Below are positions 45,012-55,127 of a DNA stretch of 64,000 nt, in pieces (positions within the stretch are counted from its first letter, which is position 1; each line of letters opens with the position of its first letter). Position numbers and translations under genes: made by a program. Source of the DNA: Ostreococcus mediterraneus (taxonomy: Eukaryota; Chlorophyta; Mamiellophyceae; Mamiellales; Bathycoccaceae); the NCBI GenBank assembly GCA_012295225.1, contig WMKK01000022.1, positions 186,001 through 250,000 of the forward strand, read 5' to 3'. The notes below the pieces were generated by a model. It did not search any database. It was given only the letters and a program-made list of their open reading frames with translations, and was not told the DNA's origin.

Positions 45012-46534
45012 CTACGTCGAAAGGAAGTAGCTGGATGGACTCGTCATATGGCATCCATCATTGCGCTGGAAGGACATTCCGGGTTTGTTTCGAGACGCCT
45101 GACATGCGTTCCTAGCAGGGAAGAGCTCTTCAAAGAGAGTCTTATTAGAACTGTCGTGGGCTGTTGCGGATGCGACTGAGTTGCGTAAGGAGCACCCATC
45201 CATGGATATGTACGGCGGAAGTACATTACGTCGTCCAGCCATACTCCACAGTATTGCTCGAGAAAAATGACTACAGAGGCTACCGATGAAAACGTGACCG
45301 CGCGATAAGATGTCCAACTCGTAAAGAGCCGAATCAACCTCGAAGCGACCTATATCCCTTCTGTTTTCTATCCATCCTTTCCCGTGTTCGAGGTTGGATC
45401 GATCAAAGTTGATGTAGTGCCAGTGGAAGTCACTCATAGAATCTGTCGCCCACTCAATTACTTCTTGCGAGTCCGTGGCAAGCAGTATATCACTTACTCC
45501 GTATAAAGCGCGCATGTCTCGAACAGACTTGGCGTACGCGTGTGGTAACAAGCACTTTCTCCTTTTCGTCTTCCAGATGTCTCCAGTGAATGCAGGTCGT
45601 GTGTTAACTCGTTCATCACACGCATCGCCCATTCGAATGTGTAGGGATAGATATATTCGCATTTTTGCTTCATGCACGCGCGATGGCACAGCGAATACAT
45701 GCTTGACATGCATGTATGCACAATGACGAGTGGCGTTGCACGAATTGAACGGAGCCATTTGTTGATGGATCCAACCGATGACGACTAAGAAGTTTGAAGA
45801 ATCCAAGTCACGTCGTCTCTGCTTCCAGAGCTCTTCCTCAGCGAGGCGAACTGTTACGCTTTCGGTCTTTGAAATTGTGTTGATGCCATGTCTGTATTCG
45901 GGCGTCGTACCAAATAAGCAATTCCACTCGCTGACAGCATGCGTGCAGTTGACGTGACGCGCCCAGAGCGACGCATTTGGCGGCGTATACACAGTGTCGG
46001 TGAATAAATCTTCGTACTCACCCGAATAGGCTGCATGCACAAAATACGTAAGTGCGCTATTCAAGTACTTTCCAATCGGTACGTGCCTTGGGGGATGAAT
46101 GGAGCGTTCCGCCCTAATGGTTTTGCTGTTGCAGCCCGACTATGCGAGGGAGCCAACGTTTCACGAATCAGAAACTTGTAATCATGCACGCAACGTGTAA
46201 AATCGATACTGGGATAATATTCCATGGCAGAAGGGACAACATTCGATTGTTTCAGCCATTCCATGGGACACGCGAGACTGTTTGTGATAATGAGGAGTTC
46301 GAAATCAGCCTTGCTGCTGCTTTCTTCCGATCGTAACTTTTTTGTCAAGTTGATCAAGTCGAGTGACGAAGGGGTTAAGTCGCCACGCCGCACACGTACG
46401 ATTCCAGATATCACATGACTCGCACATATCCCGAAAGCGCACGCAGCTACGCGTCGAAGGCGGAAGTCTGACGAGCTCTGGCGACGAGCTCCAAACATGA
46501 GTGAGGCATCTCTGATCGATTCAACTTTGTACAA
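45012..46534 (-). pseudogene. GT23 alpha-1,6-fucosyltransferase-like, frameshifted
   Basis: Type II layout: anchor RRVAACAFGICASHVISGIV, then a lumenal domain. Seen: HVPIGKYLNSALTYFVHAA, YLSLHIRMGDACDER (the HxRxGD GDP-fucose site of FUT8/NodZ enzymes), ILLATDSQEVIEWATD, and ELDILSRGHVFIGSLCSHFS (the DI-x-S-x-x-x-x-x-G-x-x-S region). Known: these are GT23/GT-B fucosyltransferase motifs. The N-terminal frame (46534-46061) and main frame (46130s-45012) must shift once near 46085-46135, and the C terminus seems to change frame again near 45050 (PYDESIQLLPFDVG). No introns fit. Recently broken gene or sequence errors; catalytic motifs are preserved. Confidence 0.7.
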
Positions 46535-46609
46535 GTACTTTGTGCAAGGTCGTCAAATTGGAAATTCTTCGCCAACGCGCGATCCGGATTTTAGGATAAA
46601 TTTATTTCC

Positions 46610-46700
46610 TACGGGTTCAGAGACCCCCCCGGATATTGACAAGTCATGAACGGTCAAATATCACAATACATTGTGTCATTTAACATTATCAGATCATTAC
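46610..46700 (+). repeat. X repeat, copy 3
   Basis: GGGTTCAGAGACC, AAGTCATGAACGGTCAAATA, TCACAATACATTGTGTCATT and ATTATCAGATCATTAC match copies at 35925 and, inverted, 41255. An M8 end-like GCTGTGTTGGCAATCTG precedes the M8 copy that follows. Confidence 0.75.
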
Positions 46701-46722
46701 ATCACGCTGTGTTGGCAATCTG

Positions 46723-47086
46723 CTGCGTTGGCGGAATCAGCATACTAGGGGCGTGCATCCTGCATATGCAGGCCGGGCCTGCATACGCGTGCATACCATA
46801 CTTAACACATAATAAGTTTATGTAATATACCGTTTGAGTACTACATACCGTGAATGGTGTTAAATACGAGTATTTTGCGCACCGATCGTGTAAACATGCG
46901 CCGGTTAAACCCTTATTTCTGAACCCTAGTTACCCCTCGTCGCGTACCTTAAAATCACCAGTCATTTCGTCCAGTACTTACGTAATTATTAGAGTATCAA
47001 TGTATTTATAAAAATCATGCCCCACATAAAAGTCGTTTTTCTATGGCCGTATGCACGTGTGGGGGGCGTGCATCCTGCATATGCAG
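46723..47086. mobile_element. M8 element, copy d, 3' truncated
   Basis: Begins CTGCGTTGGCGGAATCAGCA and follows the M8 consensus to GCATCCTGCATATGCAG, where it is cut and joined to the duplicated channel gene. About 50 bp of the far end, including its TIR, are missing. Confidence 0.8.
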
Positions 47087-48664
47087 CGCCCCTGTATCTC
47101 CGGCCCGACGGACGGTCACCCCCCCCCCCTGACACACACGCGCGCGCGCCGACGCCTGATGAACGCCCACGACGGCGCCCCGCGCGTCGCATCTGTGTCG
47201 GACATAAAAGGCGTCGTCTGCGTCTTCGTCGAGACGGACGAGGACGACGATAACGACATCGTGGATTCGACCGCGACCCTTCGTGACTCTTCGCGGACGG
47301 GTCCGCCGAGTCGGAGTTCGACGATCGAACGAGGAGACATGTCTTTGAGGCGTCGGGCGCCTCGCGCGACGGCGTCGCATGATGTGCTTGGGTCGTTGGT
47401 TAAGTTGTTTTGGGCGACGTTGGGGATGATGGCGTTGAGTTGCGCGTTCGCGGGGGTGTTGTCTGTGTACGAAGCGCCGCTCGAGAAGGCGATGCGCGCG
47501 AGACGACGAGAGTCGATAGCGAGCGTGACAAAGATTATTACGGAGATGTTTGGATTTATTGATGACCCACTGACGCGCGGGTTGGAGGTTGACGACAACG
47601 AGCCGTCGTGCCACGAGACGTATCGCGGGTACACACTCCCCGAAGTGACTGAGCATGGGAAAACGTTTGCTGGTGGGATCGATATGATTATTATTCCACA
47701 GAACTTGTCTGGTGCGCAAGTGCCTGAAATATATAAGTTTAGTGACGCCGTGAGATGCGCTGGTCCGATGGAGGGTACATGCCGTTTGAACTGCATATTG
47801 GAAAAGCCGTCGGTGAAGCAAGTGGAGGCTTGCCGTTCGCGCGAACCATCGGCGCTGAATCCGACAATGTTCGATGACGATTGCTTGCGTAGTAGCAAAG
47901 ACTGTCCAAACTGTCATATTTTGCGGAGACGAGTGAATGGTTTAGAGTATTGGGCCTTCGCACCGGAGCAAGATTTGAAAGTCGATTCTGTTCCTGTTCT
48001 CCAAGCAGATGACCTGGATCCAAACGGAGAACGGTTCATGCAAGCTGCCGAATTATACGTGCTTTACAAATCTCGACAGGAAGCCAAAATTCCAGCGGTG
48101 AACTGGAACTTTTCTGGCGCATTTTATTTTGCATTCACTGTGTTTACGACTGTTGGATATGGCTCCTATCAACCAGTCACTATGGCATCCAAACTATGCT
48201 TGATCGTTTTTATCATCCCAGCTATCTGCTTGTTTGGATTCGCATTCGCCCAACTCTCCGAGATTATGTTAGGCGTCGTGATGAGGGCACTTCGTGCGCT
48301 GGGATTGGCAAAAATACGAATGAAAATCGAGACGTCACCGCACCAGTGGGCTAAAATGTTGCGAAAAATTGACGCAAATAACGACGGTGTGCTCACGCTG
48401 AAAGAAATTTTGTCAGGCACACAAGAAATGTTTTGTTCACTGGGCCTTATCGATGCAATCAATGCATCCTCCCGGACACTTGCTTCTAAACAACACTGGA
48501 ATAAAATTCCACGTGAGAATCGCACTCTGACGGATACGAAAATCATTTCAGCGATGTTTGAAGAAGAGGATTTTGATGGTTCCGGTGAAATCGACATGAT
48601 GCAGGGTATGGTCCTTATCTCCAAACTTGTGAAGCTATACGAAGCTAAAGAGGACGAACTCCAA
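47087..48664 (+). pseudogene. Truncated duplicate of the two-pore K+ channel gene
   Basis: Nearly identical to 31576-33151; I see only a few differences (for example GAPR for GASR, QNLSGA for HNLPGA, two extra C in a C-run). From ATG 47159 it encodes TM1, pore 1 (TTVGYGSY) and both EF hands, then ends at KEDELQ, where pore 2, TM3 and TM4 should follow. The frame instead reads 14 foreign residues to a stop at 48706. Known: a single-pore half could in principle still assemble, but loss of the second half and fusion to transposon DNA make a pseudogene more likely. High identity means a recent event. Confidence 0.85.
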
Positions 48665-48671
48665 CGCAGGT

Positions 48672-50309
48672 GTGTTGCAACGCGTGCATGCCACGCGCGC
48701 GCATGAAGCGTTTCAACTTTGGAGCGTCGTTGCGGGCTGCGACTATATCGCGTGGAACGGCGTCGCTGCTGGCAAATGCGGCAAGATACTGAGACAAGCT
48801 TTGCAAAATAATACGTTTGATACCATCGCGATCGCTCGGCTGCTAAAAGCAATCGGCGGCGTCACTGTGGACGAGGACGACATCGTCAAATCCCTGAACG
48901 AAGCGCTCGCAAACTTTCGCGCACCCATCGTGTTTGACATTGCGCAAGGGAAACGCGTCCTCCTCGACGGGTCGCGATACTCTGAGCGACGAAATTCCAC
49001 GCAGGGCGTTGTAAAGTGTTTGTTCGACGCGGTCGCGTTCGCCCGTGGCGACGTGAACGTGGAAACCGGAGCGAGCGACGACTCAGAATTCCAAGGTGAA
49101 CGCGATGCCGTGAAGCAACAACTCAAAACGCAACCCCTTCAAACACATCACGTGCCCGGCAGCACGTTCGCCCGTGGCGTGACGGTGAACACGCCGTCGG
49201 TCGGTAAGGAAGAAATAAGGACGTACTTGCAAGCTGTGGGAGTCAAGGCTGGATTTTCGGATCCGCGGGCGTCGGAAGTGGGCACGACGTCCGTGGCTGT
49301 GCCAGTGGACGAGAAGCTCGACGTCCACCATCATCAGCAGCTAACAAAGATGTCGCGCCTCATGGGTCGCGAGCCGACAGTACGCGATCCGAAGGGCAGA
49401 AACAACGCACAACTTTTTGCTTTATACGACAAACTCTACGCGCAACATTTTCCAGATGGTCTAGATGACGTGAAGCCGCCGTCTGACGCCGAGCCCTGGG
49501 ACGGCCTCAACGTGATTGGACGCACAGGCGCGGTTTTACCCGAATCGGTCATCGAGTATCACGTGCTGAAATCGGGCGAGTACGGCCACGGAGTGAACTG
49601 GGAAAGTGTGATGAAGAGAGCAAAAGATAGGTTGAAATCACAGAAGGATTGGAAGAGCGCTAAGATGTGGACGCCGCACAAAAGTTGTGCGGCAACGCAC
49701 TGGATCGACTGGTTTCGCGTAAGCATCGATGCGAGCGCCTACCAAAAGAAGCCACGCCGCGTTTATCTTGGGCTCGCAGTGTTCAAGCGAGCAGACAGGA
49801 ATCACCGCCCACATGTCAGGGACATCGTGTATGGAATCTGTGATTGTATCGCGGCATGCGGCGGCGCTCAGCCGTTTTGTGTGCACTGCATCATCGCCGC
49901 GTATGCCTTCGCAACCATCGATCGGGGCGAGACTGAGCCGACGTGCACCGGCGTCCCGGCGGCCTGGAAAATCCCTACCAGTGGCGTTCGAAGTCAAGAA
50001 CAATTCGATGAATACGCCCCGCTGCATTGCATGCCGTTGCGGTCGAAGCGCAAGGCGTCAAGCGACACACCGAACACGCGAGGGTGTCAAGAGACGAAGG
50101 ATCCACGCGTCGCATACAAAGTGTACTCCGACGACGCTGCACTCAAGATACGAGACATGGATTTGACCGATGTGCGCAATGCGTTTTTTAAAGCACTATT
50201 TTATGCTCGAGGGAAGCGGGAGTGCGCGTACGCACACGCCTTAGCGCGTCGAACTGGCGAGTACCACGAGTTCAACCCGCTCACGATGGGTCGGGATGAT
50301 CATGCATGA
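48672..50309 (+). CDS. XPG-like + SWIM zinc-finger transposon accessory protein, 5' truncated
   Basis: 545 residues from a GTG; no ATG near the start, consistent with truncation at 48664. Seen: LWSVVAGCDYIAWNGVAAGK at residues 15-35, matching the helix-three-turn-helix of FEN1/XPG nucleases (GCDY...GIG), and IVFDIAQGKRVLL after it; the N-terminal nuclease acidic residues would lie in the missing part. Near residue 390, CDCIAACGGAQPFCVHC and AAYAF, then PTCTGVPAAWKIPTSG, fit a SWIM-type zinc finger (CxC...CxH) with the CT-x-x-P-x-x-W follow-on typical of YqaJ-associated proteins. No YqaJ exonuclease domain is visible. Probably helps the adjacent transposase. Inactive if the missing N terminus is needed. 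Confidence 0.6.
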   Translation: MLQRVHATRAHEAFQLWSVVAGCDYIAWNGVAAGKCGKILRQALQNNTFDTIAIARLLKAIGGVTVDEDDIVKSLNEALANFRAPIVFDIAQGKRVLLDGSRYSERRNSTQGVVKCLFDAVAFARGDVNVETGASDDSEFQGERDAVKQQLKTQPLQTHHVPGSTFARGVTVNTPSVGKEEIRTYLQAVGVKAGFSDPRASEVGTTSVAVPVDEKLDVHHHQQLTKMSRLMGREPTVRDPKGRNNAQLFALYDKLYAQHFPDGLDDVKPPSDAEPWDGLNVIGRTGAVLPESVIEYHVLKSGEYGHGVNWESVMKRAKDRLKSQKDWKSAKMWTPHKSCAATHWIDWFRVSIDASAYQKKPRRVYLGLAVFKRADRNHRPHVRDIVYGICDCIAACGGAQPFCVHCIIAAYAFATIDRGETEPTCTGVPAAWKIPTSGVRSQEQFDEYAPLHCMPLRSKRKASSDTPNTRGCQETKDPRVAYKVYSDDAALKIRDMDLTDVRNAFFKALFYARGKRECAYAHALARRTGEYHEFNPLTMGRDDHA

Positions 50310-52125
50310 GACTCAAACCGTAGTTGACGGCGCATACGGTGATGATCCGAACCTCCATGTGAAGAATTGATAAATGCTGAACAGTTGTTCCCCCGCGCAT
50401 CGCCTTCCATCGCTTGAGACTCCCCATTGCGCGCTCTACGTGTACGCGAATCGTGGATATCGCGCGGTCTCCAATCTTGTCGCCATCGGTAAAGGGCTGC
50501 CCGTTAAACTTTCGCGTCGGCGCGTCGAGTTTGATGTTTTTTCTGCAAGCTATCATCATACAATCATCAAAACCCTTGTCCACGAGCACATGAAGTGGTG
50601 CTTTCTTGCCGTTCGGCAGTTGGACGTCGATACCAGCGCTTGCAATGGCGTCCAAGACACCACTGTTTTCAACGACCGCTTTGTCTGAGCATCGCCCACC
50701 ATAGCCGTCAGAACAGAACACGACAAGGCCGTCGGCGGAGATCGCTATCAGAAACTTTGCCGTAGTATGACTCTTGTAAGATGAATACATCGCCCTGTGT
50801 GCCGAGGACGCCGAAGGGCGTTGTACCGGAATCTCCGTGGCGTCTTTAAGCGCGTACGGCTTCGCCCCGTAGACCGCCTCGACTTTGGGATCTTGATTAA
50901 GGTAGACTTCACTCGCCGTTGGCGGGCGACATTCGCGGCATATGTGCGCGTGCATTATATGAGTCATCTCTAAACGACTTCGGTGTGCGGTCGCCGACGA
51001 TATTCCAAACAACGGCGCCGCCGCGCTGTCGTCCACGCCGGTTTTCATGACGAACCAAAAATAAAAGAACGCGTCCTCGCGCGTGAATTTGCGTCGGCGA
51101 GATTGCCGCGTGACGCCCTCATCGAGTGGCCGATCGCTTCGGTATTGCGTGGCTAAATCAGTGATATTATGCTCTCCACCGTTCACGTATTCCCAAAGCG
51201 CAACGAACGACGCGCGGTTCGGCCAACCCGTCAACTCCTTGCACTTGTCACCCAACGCATCATCGCTTTTCAAACGCGCCATCGACAACAAAGGTTCACG
51301 GAAACACTCGCCCAAATGCGACGCTTCGAGCGCTCTCTCCTCTAGCAATCGATTCTCGTCTAACAAAGCATCTATCATGAGCGCTTTTGCCTTGACCATC
51401 TCGGTCAAGTGTGCGATTTGCGCTTCGTCATCGGCGATGATGCGCGTCTTCTCAACCACGTCTGAACGTAGCTCATCGTTGGAGATTACAGCGTCCGCAT
51501 CGTAGCGCAATCTCTTCACGACGTCACTGCTAGAGCGGCTGGCAGTCGACGACGCCGTTGAAGACTTTTTGCTTCGTATGTTCGTGTCCTCTACGGTATC
51601 GTTCGCCCACTCAACGCGTCGCGCCGCGCCGCTACTCGCGCGCTTCGACCGGCGGCCGTTCAAGTCGCTGAGTACGCCACGTGCGCCTTCAGAGGCGCGT
51701 GGCGTTCGCCCCGACCGCGCCCTACCGCCACTAGCCGCCGCACATGGCGTGAGGGGTTTCTTGTAGTGCGCGCGCGCGCGCAGGGTCTCACCTTTCCTCG
51801 TAGGCTCGACGCAGACGGGGTCATAAGAAACGTGCAAACGCCCGTCATTCAAAAGCAATCTTTGGCCCGACGGTGACCAGCGCTTATGCTCAGGCGGGAC
51901 GTGCCTCGTGCTAATCCAAACCTTCGTACCGCTTAAACGTAATTCACTCTCCATGATGCGCTGCTCTGTAGGCGTCAAATCAGGTCGCAGAGTGCGCACG
52001 ACGGTGCGAATGTCGGCATCGTCCCGCGCGCACGTGATGTAATGACCAAGACCATCGTCACGTTTCACGCACCCGCACACACATCGCGTCGTTGTTGGGA
52101 GCTTCGCAGACGCAGGAGTCTTCAT
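50281..52125 (-). CDS. THAP-like DDE_Tnp_4 transposase
   Basis: 614 residues from ATG at 52125 (MKTPASAKLPTTTRCVCGC). Seen: N-terminal Cys pair and STRHVPPEH (THAP-like, degenerate), basic Ser/Arg linker, coiled coil about 225-275 (DEAQIAHLTEMVKAKALMID), helix-turn-helix RRRKFTREDAFFYFWFVMKT with FGISSATAHR (HTH_Tnp_4-like), then catalytic D428 (KDATEIPVQRP), D516 (LVDKGFDD) and E564 (HVERAMGSLKRW), 47 residues between the last two. Known: DDE_Tnp_4 (PF13359) enzymes belong to the IS5/PIF-Harbinger/ISL2EU group. No stop or frameshift. The fragment at 5920-6282 resembles its N terminus. Confidence 0.85.
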   Translation of the reverse strand: MKTPASAKLPTTTRCVCGCVKRDDGLGHYITCARDDADIRTVVRTLRPDLTPTEQRIMESELRLSGTKVWISTRHVPPEHKRWSPSGQRLLLNDGRLHVSYDPVCVEPTRKGETLRARAHYKKPLTPCAAASGGRARSGRTPRASEGARGVLSDLNGRRSKRASSGAARRVEWANDTVEDTNIRSKKSSTASSTASRSSSDVVKRLRYDADAVISNDELRSDVVEKTRIIADDEAQIAHLTEMVKAKALMIDALLDENRLLEERALEASHLGECFREPLLSMARLKSDDALGDKCKELTGWPNRASFVALWEYVNGGEHNITDLATQYRSDRPLDEGVTRQSRRRKFTREDAFFYFWFVMKTGVDDSAAAPLFGISSATAHRSRLEMTHIMHAHICRECRPPTASEVYLNQDPKVEAVYGAKPYALKDATEIPVQRPSASSAHRAMYSSYKSHTTAKFLIAISADGLVVFCSDGYGGRCSDKAVVENSGVLDAIASAGIDVQLPNGKKAPLHVLVDKGFDDCMMIACRKNIKLDAPTRKFNGQPFTDGDKIGDRAISTIRVHVERAMGSLKRWKAMRGGTTVQHLSILHMEVRIITVCAVNYGLSLMHDHPDPS

Positions 52126-52342
52126 CAATGCGATATTGTATCACCCACCGCCCGCCGCGATCGTTTCGCGCGTTCACGGCGCGCGCGCGCGCCACCGTTT
52201 CGCGTGCGCATTTGCACGCCGTTGACGCATCGTTTTTTGAATTTCCGCTCTCTTGCGCACTTTTTTGCACTCGACCCACTCATCGACCAATTATAACTCA
52301 AGAAATCGAAATTTCAGGCGATGCTTAGGGAAATAGGATACT

Positions 52343-52912
52343 GGTCTCTGTGTGGTTTCAATGTCGTGTGGTCTTTCTCAAGGCGCGCAATCTCGACGCG
52401 CACGCGTGCACTCCAATGCGCATACGTGATTCCACTGCGTGGTGACACGCGCGCACGCGCGGGTGCTGCGCATGTGCGAGTTGTTGTGCCCAAATGTGGA
52501 CCCTAGACAAAGCCGTCGCGCGCGTCCCCGCCGGTCTCTGTGTGGTTTCAATGTCGTGTGGTCTTTCTCAAGGCGCGCAATCTCGACGTGCACGCGTGCA
52601 TGACAGTCCGTATGCGTGATTCCACCGCGTGGTATTGCGCGCGCACGCGCGGGTGCCGCGCATGTGCGAGTTGTTGTGTCGGAATGTGGACCCTAGACGA
52701 AGCCGTCGCGCGCGTCCCCGCCGGTCTCTGTGTGATTTCAACGTCGCGTGGTCTTTCTCAAGGCGCGCAATCTCGACGCACACGCGTGCACTGCAATGTG
52801 TATACGTGATTCCACTGCGTGGTGACCCGCGCGCACGCGCGGGTGCCGCGCATGTGCGAGTTGTTGTGCCCAAATGTGGACCCTAGACGAAGCCGTCGCG
52901 TCGTCGCCGTTG
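52343..52912 (+). repeat. 190-bp satellite array C, 3 units, no leader
   Basis: GGTCTCTGTGTGGTTTCAAT at 52343, GGTCTCTG at 52533 and 52723. The array starts abruptly next to the transposon without the DNMT-like leader. Units 2 and 3 plus the following 1 kb are almost the same as 57208-58300, so arrays C and D derive from one another recently. Confidence 0.9.
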
Positions 52913-53036
52913 TCGTCGTCAGCAGCCACTCGTCGCGTCATCGTCATTTGCGGCTTTTAGCGACCCAGGAGCGCGCACAATGCACGGAATTACATGTAAA
53001 CTACGTACTACCAGTCTTCGCACGTCTCCTCGCGTT

Positions 53037-53501
53037 TCAGTCTTTTGCCTTGTGTTGCCTTCGTCGTCGTTCCTCGTATAGCTTGTGCTTCGTCAAGCAC
53101 GTCGTGCACGTCTTTCTATTTTCTAAAAAGTACGTCATCGCATCAAGATTATGCTTACAACTCGAGCAGAACTTTTTCTGCCTGATTGACGTTCTATTCG
53201 TCACTCGCGTGCTACTTGGAAACTTTACTACCGCTCGGTCTTCGTCTCCTTCTTCGCACCGCGCGCGCTCGGCGTGGTTGTATGCGCTACTACCCTCGTG
53301 GTTTTCGAAGGAGTTATTTGTGACATCTCGCGTGCCGAGATTTTCGATACCATCCGCAGTAACCGTGCGCGTCTCATCGTCGCATAACAGAGCGGCGATC
53401 GCCGTCGTCGTCGTCGTCGCGGGCGTTTGCCGCATGCGCCTCGCTTTCCACCCCGACGCCTCGTCTAGTTCCACCCGTTCGCACGTCTTCCGTGAGTGCA
53501 C
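53037..53501 (-). CDS. CxxC zinc-finger protein, family member 5
   Basis: About 154 residues (GTG-initiated frame; first shared ATG in RRMRQTP). Same KKFCSSCKHNLDAMTYFLEN / RKTCTTCLTKHKLYEERRRR module and QHKAKD end as members 3 and 6. Thr repeat (ATTTTTAI) varies in length between members through a GTC microsatellite. TATATATG near 53600 on the 5' side. Five nearly unchanged copies with intact frames suggest either very recent spread or selection on the protein. Confidence 0.65.
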   Translation of the reverse strand: MHSRKTCERVELDEASGWKARRMRQTPATTTTTAIAALLCDDETRTVTADGIENLGTRDVTNNSFENHEGSSAYNHAERARCEEGDEDRAVVKFPSSTRVTNRTSIRQKKFCSSCKHNLDAMTYFLENRKTCTTCLTKHKLYEERRRRQHKAKD

Positions 53502-53844
53502 GCGCGAAACCCGACGACGACGACAAGAAAACCGCGAGTTAGCGTAGATACCTCACTGCTCGTCACCTATCAAACTCACACACGCGCCCCGTACGTATAT
53601 ATATGTACTCAACACTCGCGAGCGTCACAACTGTGTCCCGTAAGTCTCGTCGAGCGAGTAATGATGCGCGCGTCGCCCCGACCGCTCCCGCGCGCGTCGC
53701 GAAACACACAACGCACACGCGCCCAGCACCTTAATGGCGGTACTCGCGGCGCACGCACGCGCCCGTCTAACAACGCGCGCACGCGTGAGACAGATAGACA
53801 CAGACACACACCACGTCGCTCGGTCGTCCATCGGCTCGTCGTCG
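53502..53844 (-). promoter_or_regulatory. 5' region of zinc-finger member 5
   Basis: Same order of motifs as 19420-19794: TAGCGTAGATACCTCACTGC, CGTATATATATGTACTCAAC, CACGCACGCGC tract, GACAGATAGACACAGACAC. Promoter by position and TATA-like core only. Confidence 0.4.
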
Positions 53845-54995
53845 GGTTGATTCCAATTCGGACAATCGGACGATTGTTTTCAGCTTATTTTCTGTTTATT
53901 ATGAATGGAATGCACATATTATATGCGTTCTTCAAATGCTATGTATTTATATAGAGATAGCTATAAATCGCACACGTGGTATAGCGTTATATGACCATAT
54001 ACTACGTATCTGAGTGGTCGCCGATCTGCGCAGGGCAAAGCTCGAGATATCTGGGTCTACCTGTTGGCGCAAATTTTTGATATTCACAACTGTTTCCAAC
54101 ACGCATTGATGAGTTCATGTGATGATGTACTCATGGTACTGGCATCATCGCTGTGTTTGTGAATCTGGCAATTATCTCCTCAAAATTGTTGCAGTAAATC
54201 ACGTTGTGCTTCTTCGTCTGTTCAACTAGCGCATGAGTTGTCTCAAAAGTGTTCATCGTTTGGACTTGAATCAAGACAGATACTAATTTGTTGATGCTGG
54301 ATCTATCATCATATTTGAATTCAATCTACCGGTACCAGTAATTGTGCATGTAATTGTGCATGTTTTCTTTTGGGACAGGATACAACACATGTAATATCTC
54401 AAATGGATACCGGTACTTGTGAGAGAGATATGTTATTCTCTCCCCCTGTTGTTTCTGCGACGATCGCGTAAGCAACATGTTTCGCAGTCTGATACCGGTA
54501 CACGACTTGTATAGTCTTTATATAGCTGGATGTCTGTAATCCAGCTATTTATGATGACAGTTTGAATTTGCGTTGCACCGATGTGACCAAAAGAAACAAC
54601 ATCGATTTATGTTTTTAGAAGTCGATTCAGCTGTTTGATGCACCTTGGTACAGCTGCAATATTTTAGGCAAGATTTTTCTTTTGATTCATCACGATTATC
54701 ATTGTGGAGATGCACCCTAATCAGTTCATCTTTTAATTTTGCTTGAACATTTCTCAATTTACCTTCTTCAGCGTCTTTGATAGTTGAAGTATAATTGTTG
54801 TCTTGCATGTTGCATGAGCACCCTTTGCAATTTTGGAAAATGTGTAATAACAAGACAGTGTGTTTTCTCTGTTGTTTTATGTTATTATTTGGTAGACATT
54901 CACTTGAAAATGTGAATATTCGATCATCCACATCTGTCATTTTAAAGGAAAACTTGTAGCGCTCTATAGTTCTTCAGAGTCACCAGCGTCGTTAT
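53845..54995 (-). repeat. R-family repeat (R4)
   Basis: Starts GATTCCAATTCGGACAATCGG. The minus-strand frame 54940-54545 encodes IFTFSSECLPNNN, QNCKGCSCNMQDN, IKDAEEGKLRNVQAKLKDEL and DNRDESKEKSCLKYCSC, the longest uninterrupted stretch in the family. A Cys-rich protein of unknown family; frames are broken in the rest of the copy. Confidence 0.65.
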
Positions 54996-55127
54996 ATCGA
55001 GCATATGAGCACGAGCATGAGCAGTGCATAGTGTAGGAGCATAACATACAGGCCTGCAGAGTTACTCTGTCCCAGCTACGGATATGTGGACAAAAGGCAA
55101 TCGCAGCGTGATGCCATAGCGCCACAC

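Larger units (their letters stand above)
48665..52342. mobile_element. ISL2EU-like (PIF/Harbinger-related) transposon, left end lost
   Basis: Two convergent genes: an XPG-like/SWIM protein (plus) and a THAP-like/DDE_Tnp_4 transposase (minus), overlapping by about 29 bp at their 3' ends. The pairing of a DDE_Tnp_4 transposase with a SWIM-containing accessory protein is familiar from ISL2EU-type elements. The left side starts abruptly within the first gene at the channel junction; the right side is bounded at 52343 by a satellite unit. No matching TIR was found at either end, so the limits are those of neighbours, not proven ends. Confidence 0.6.
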
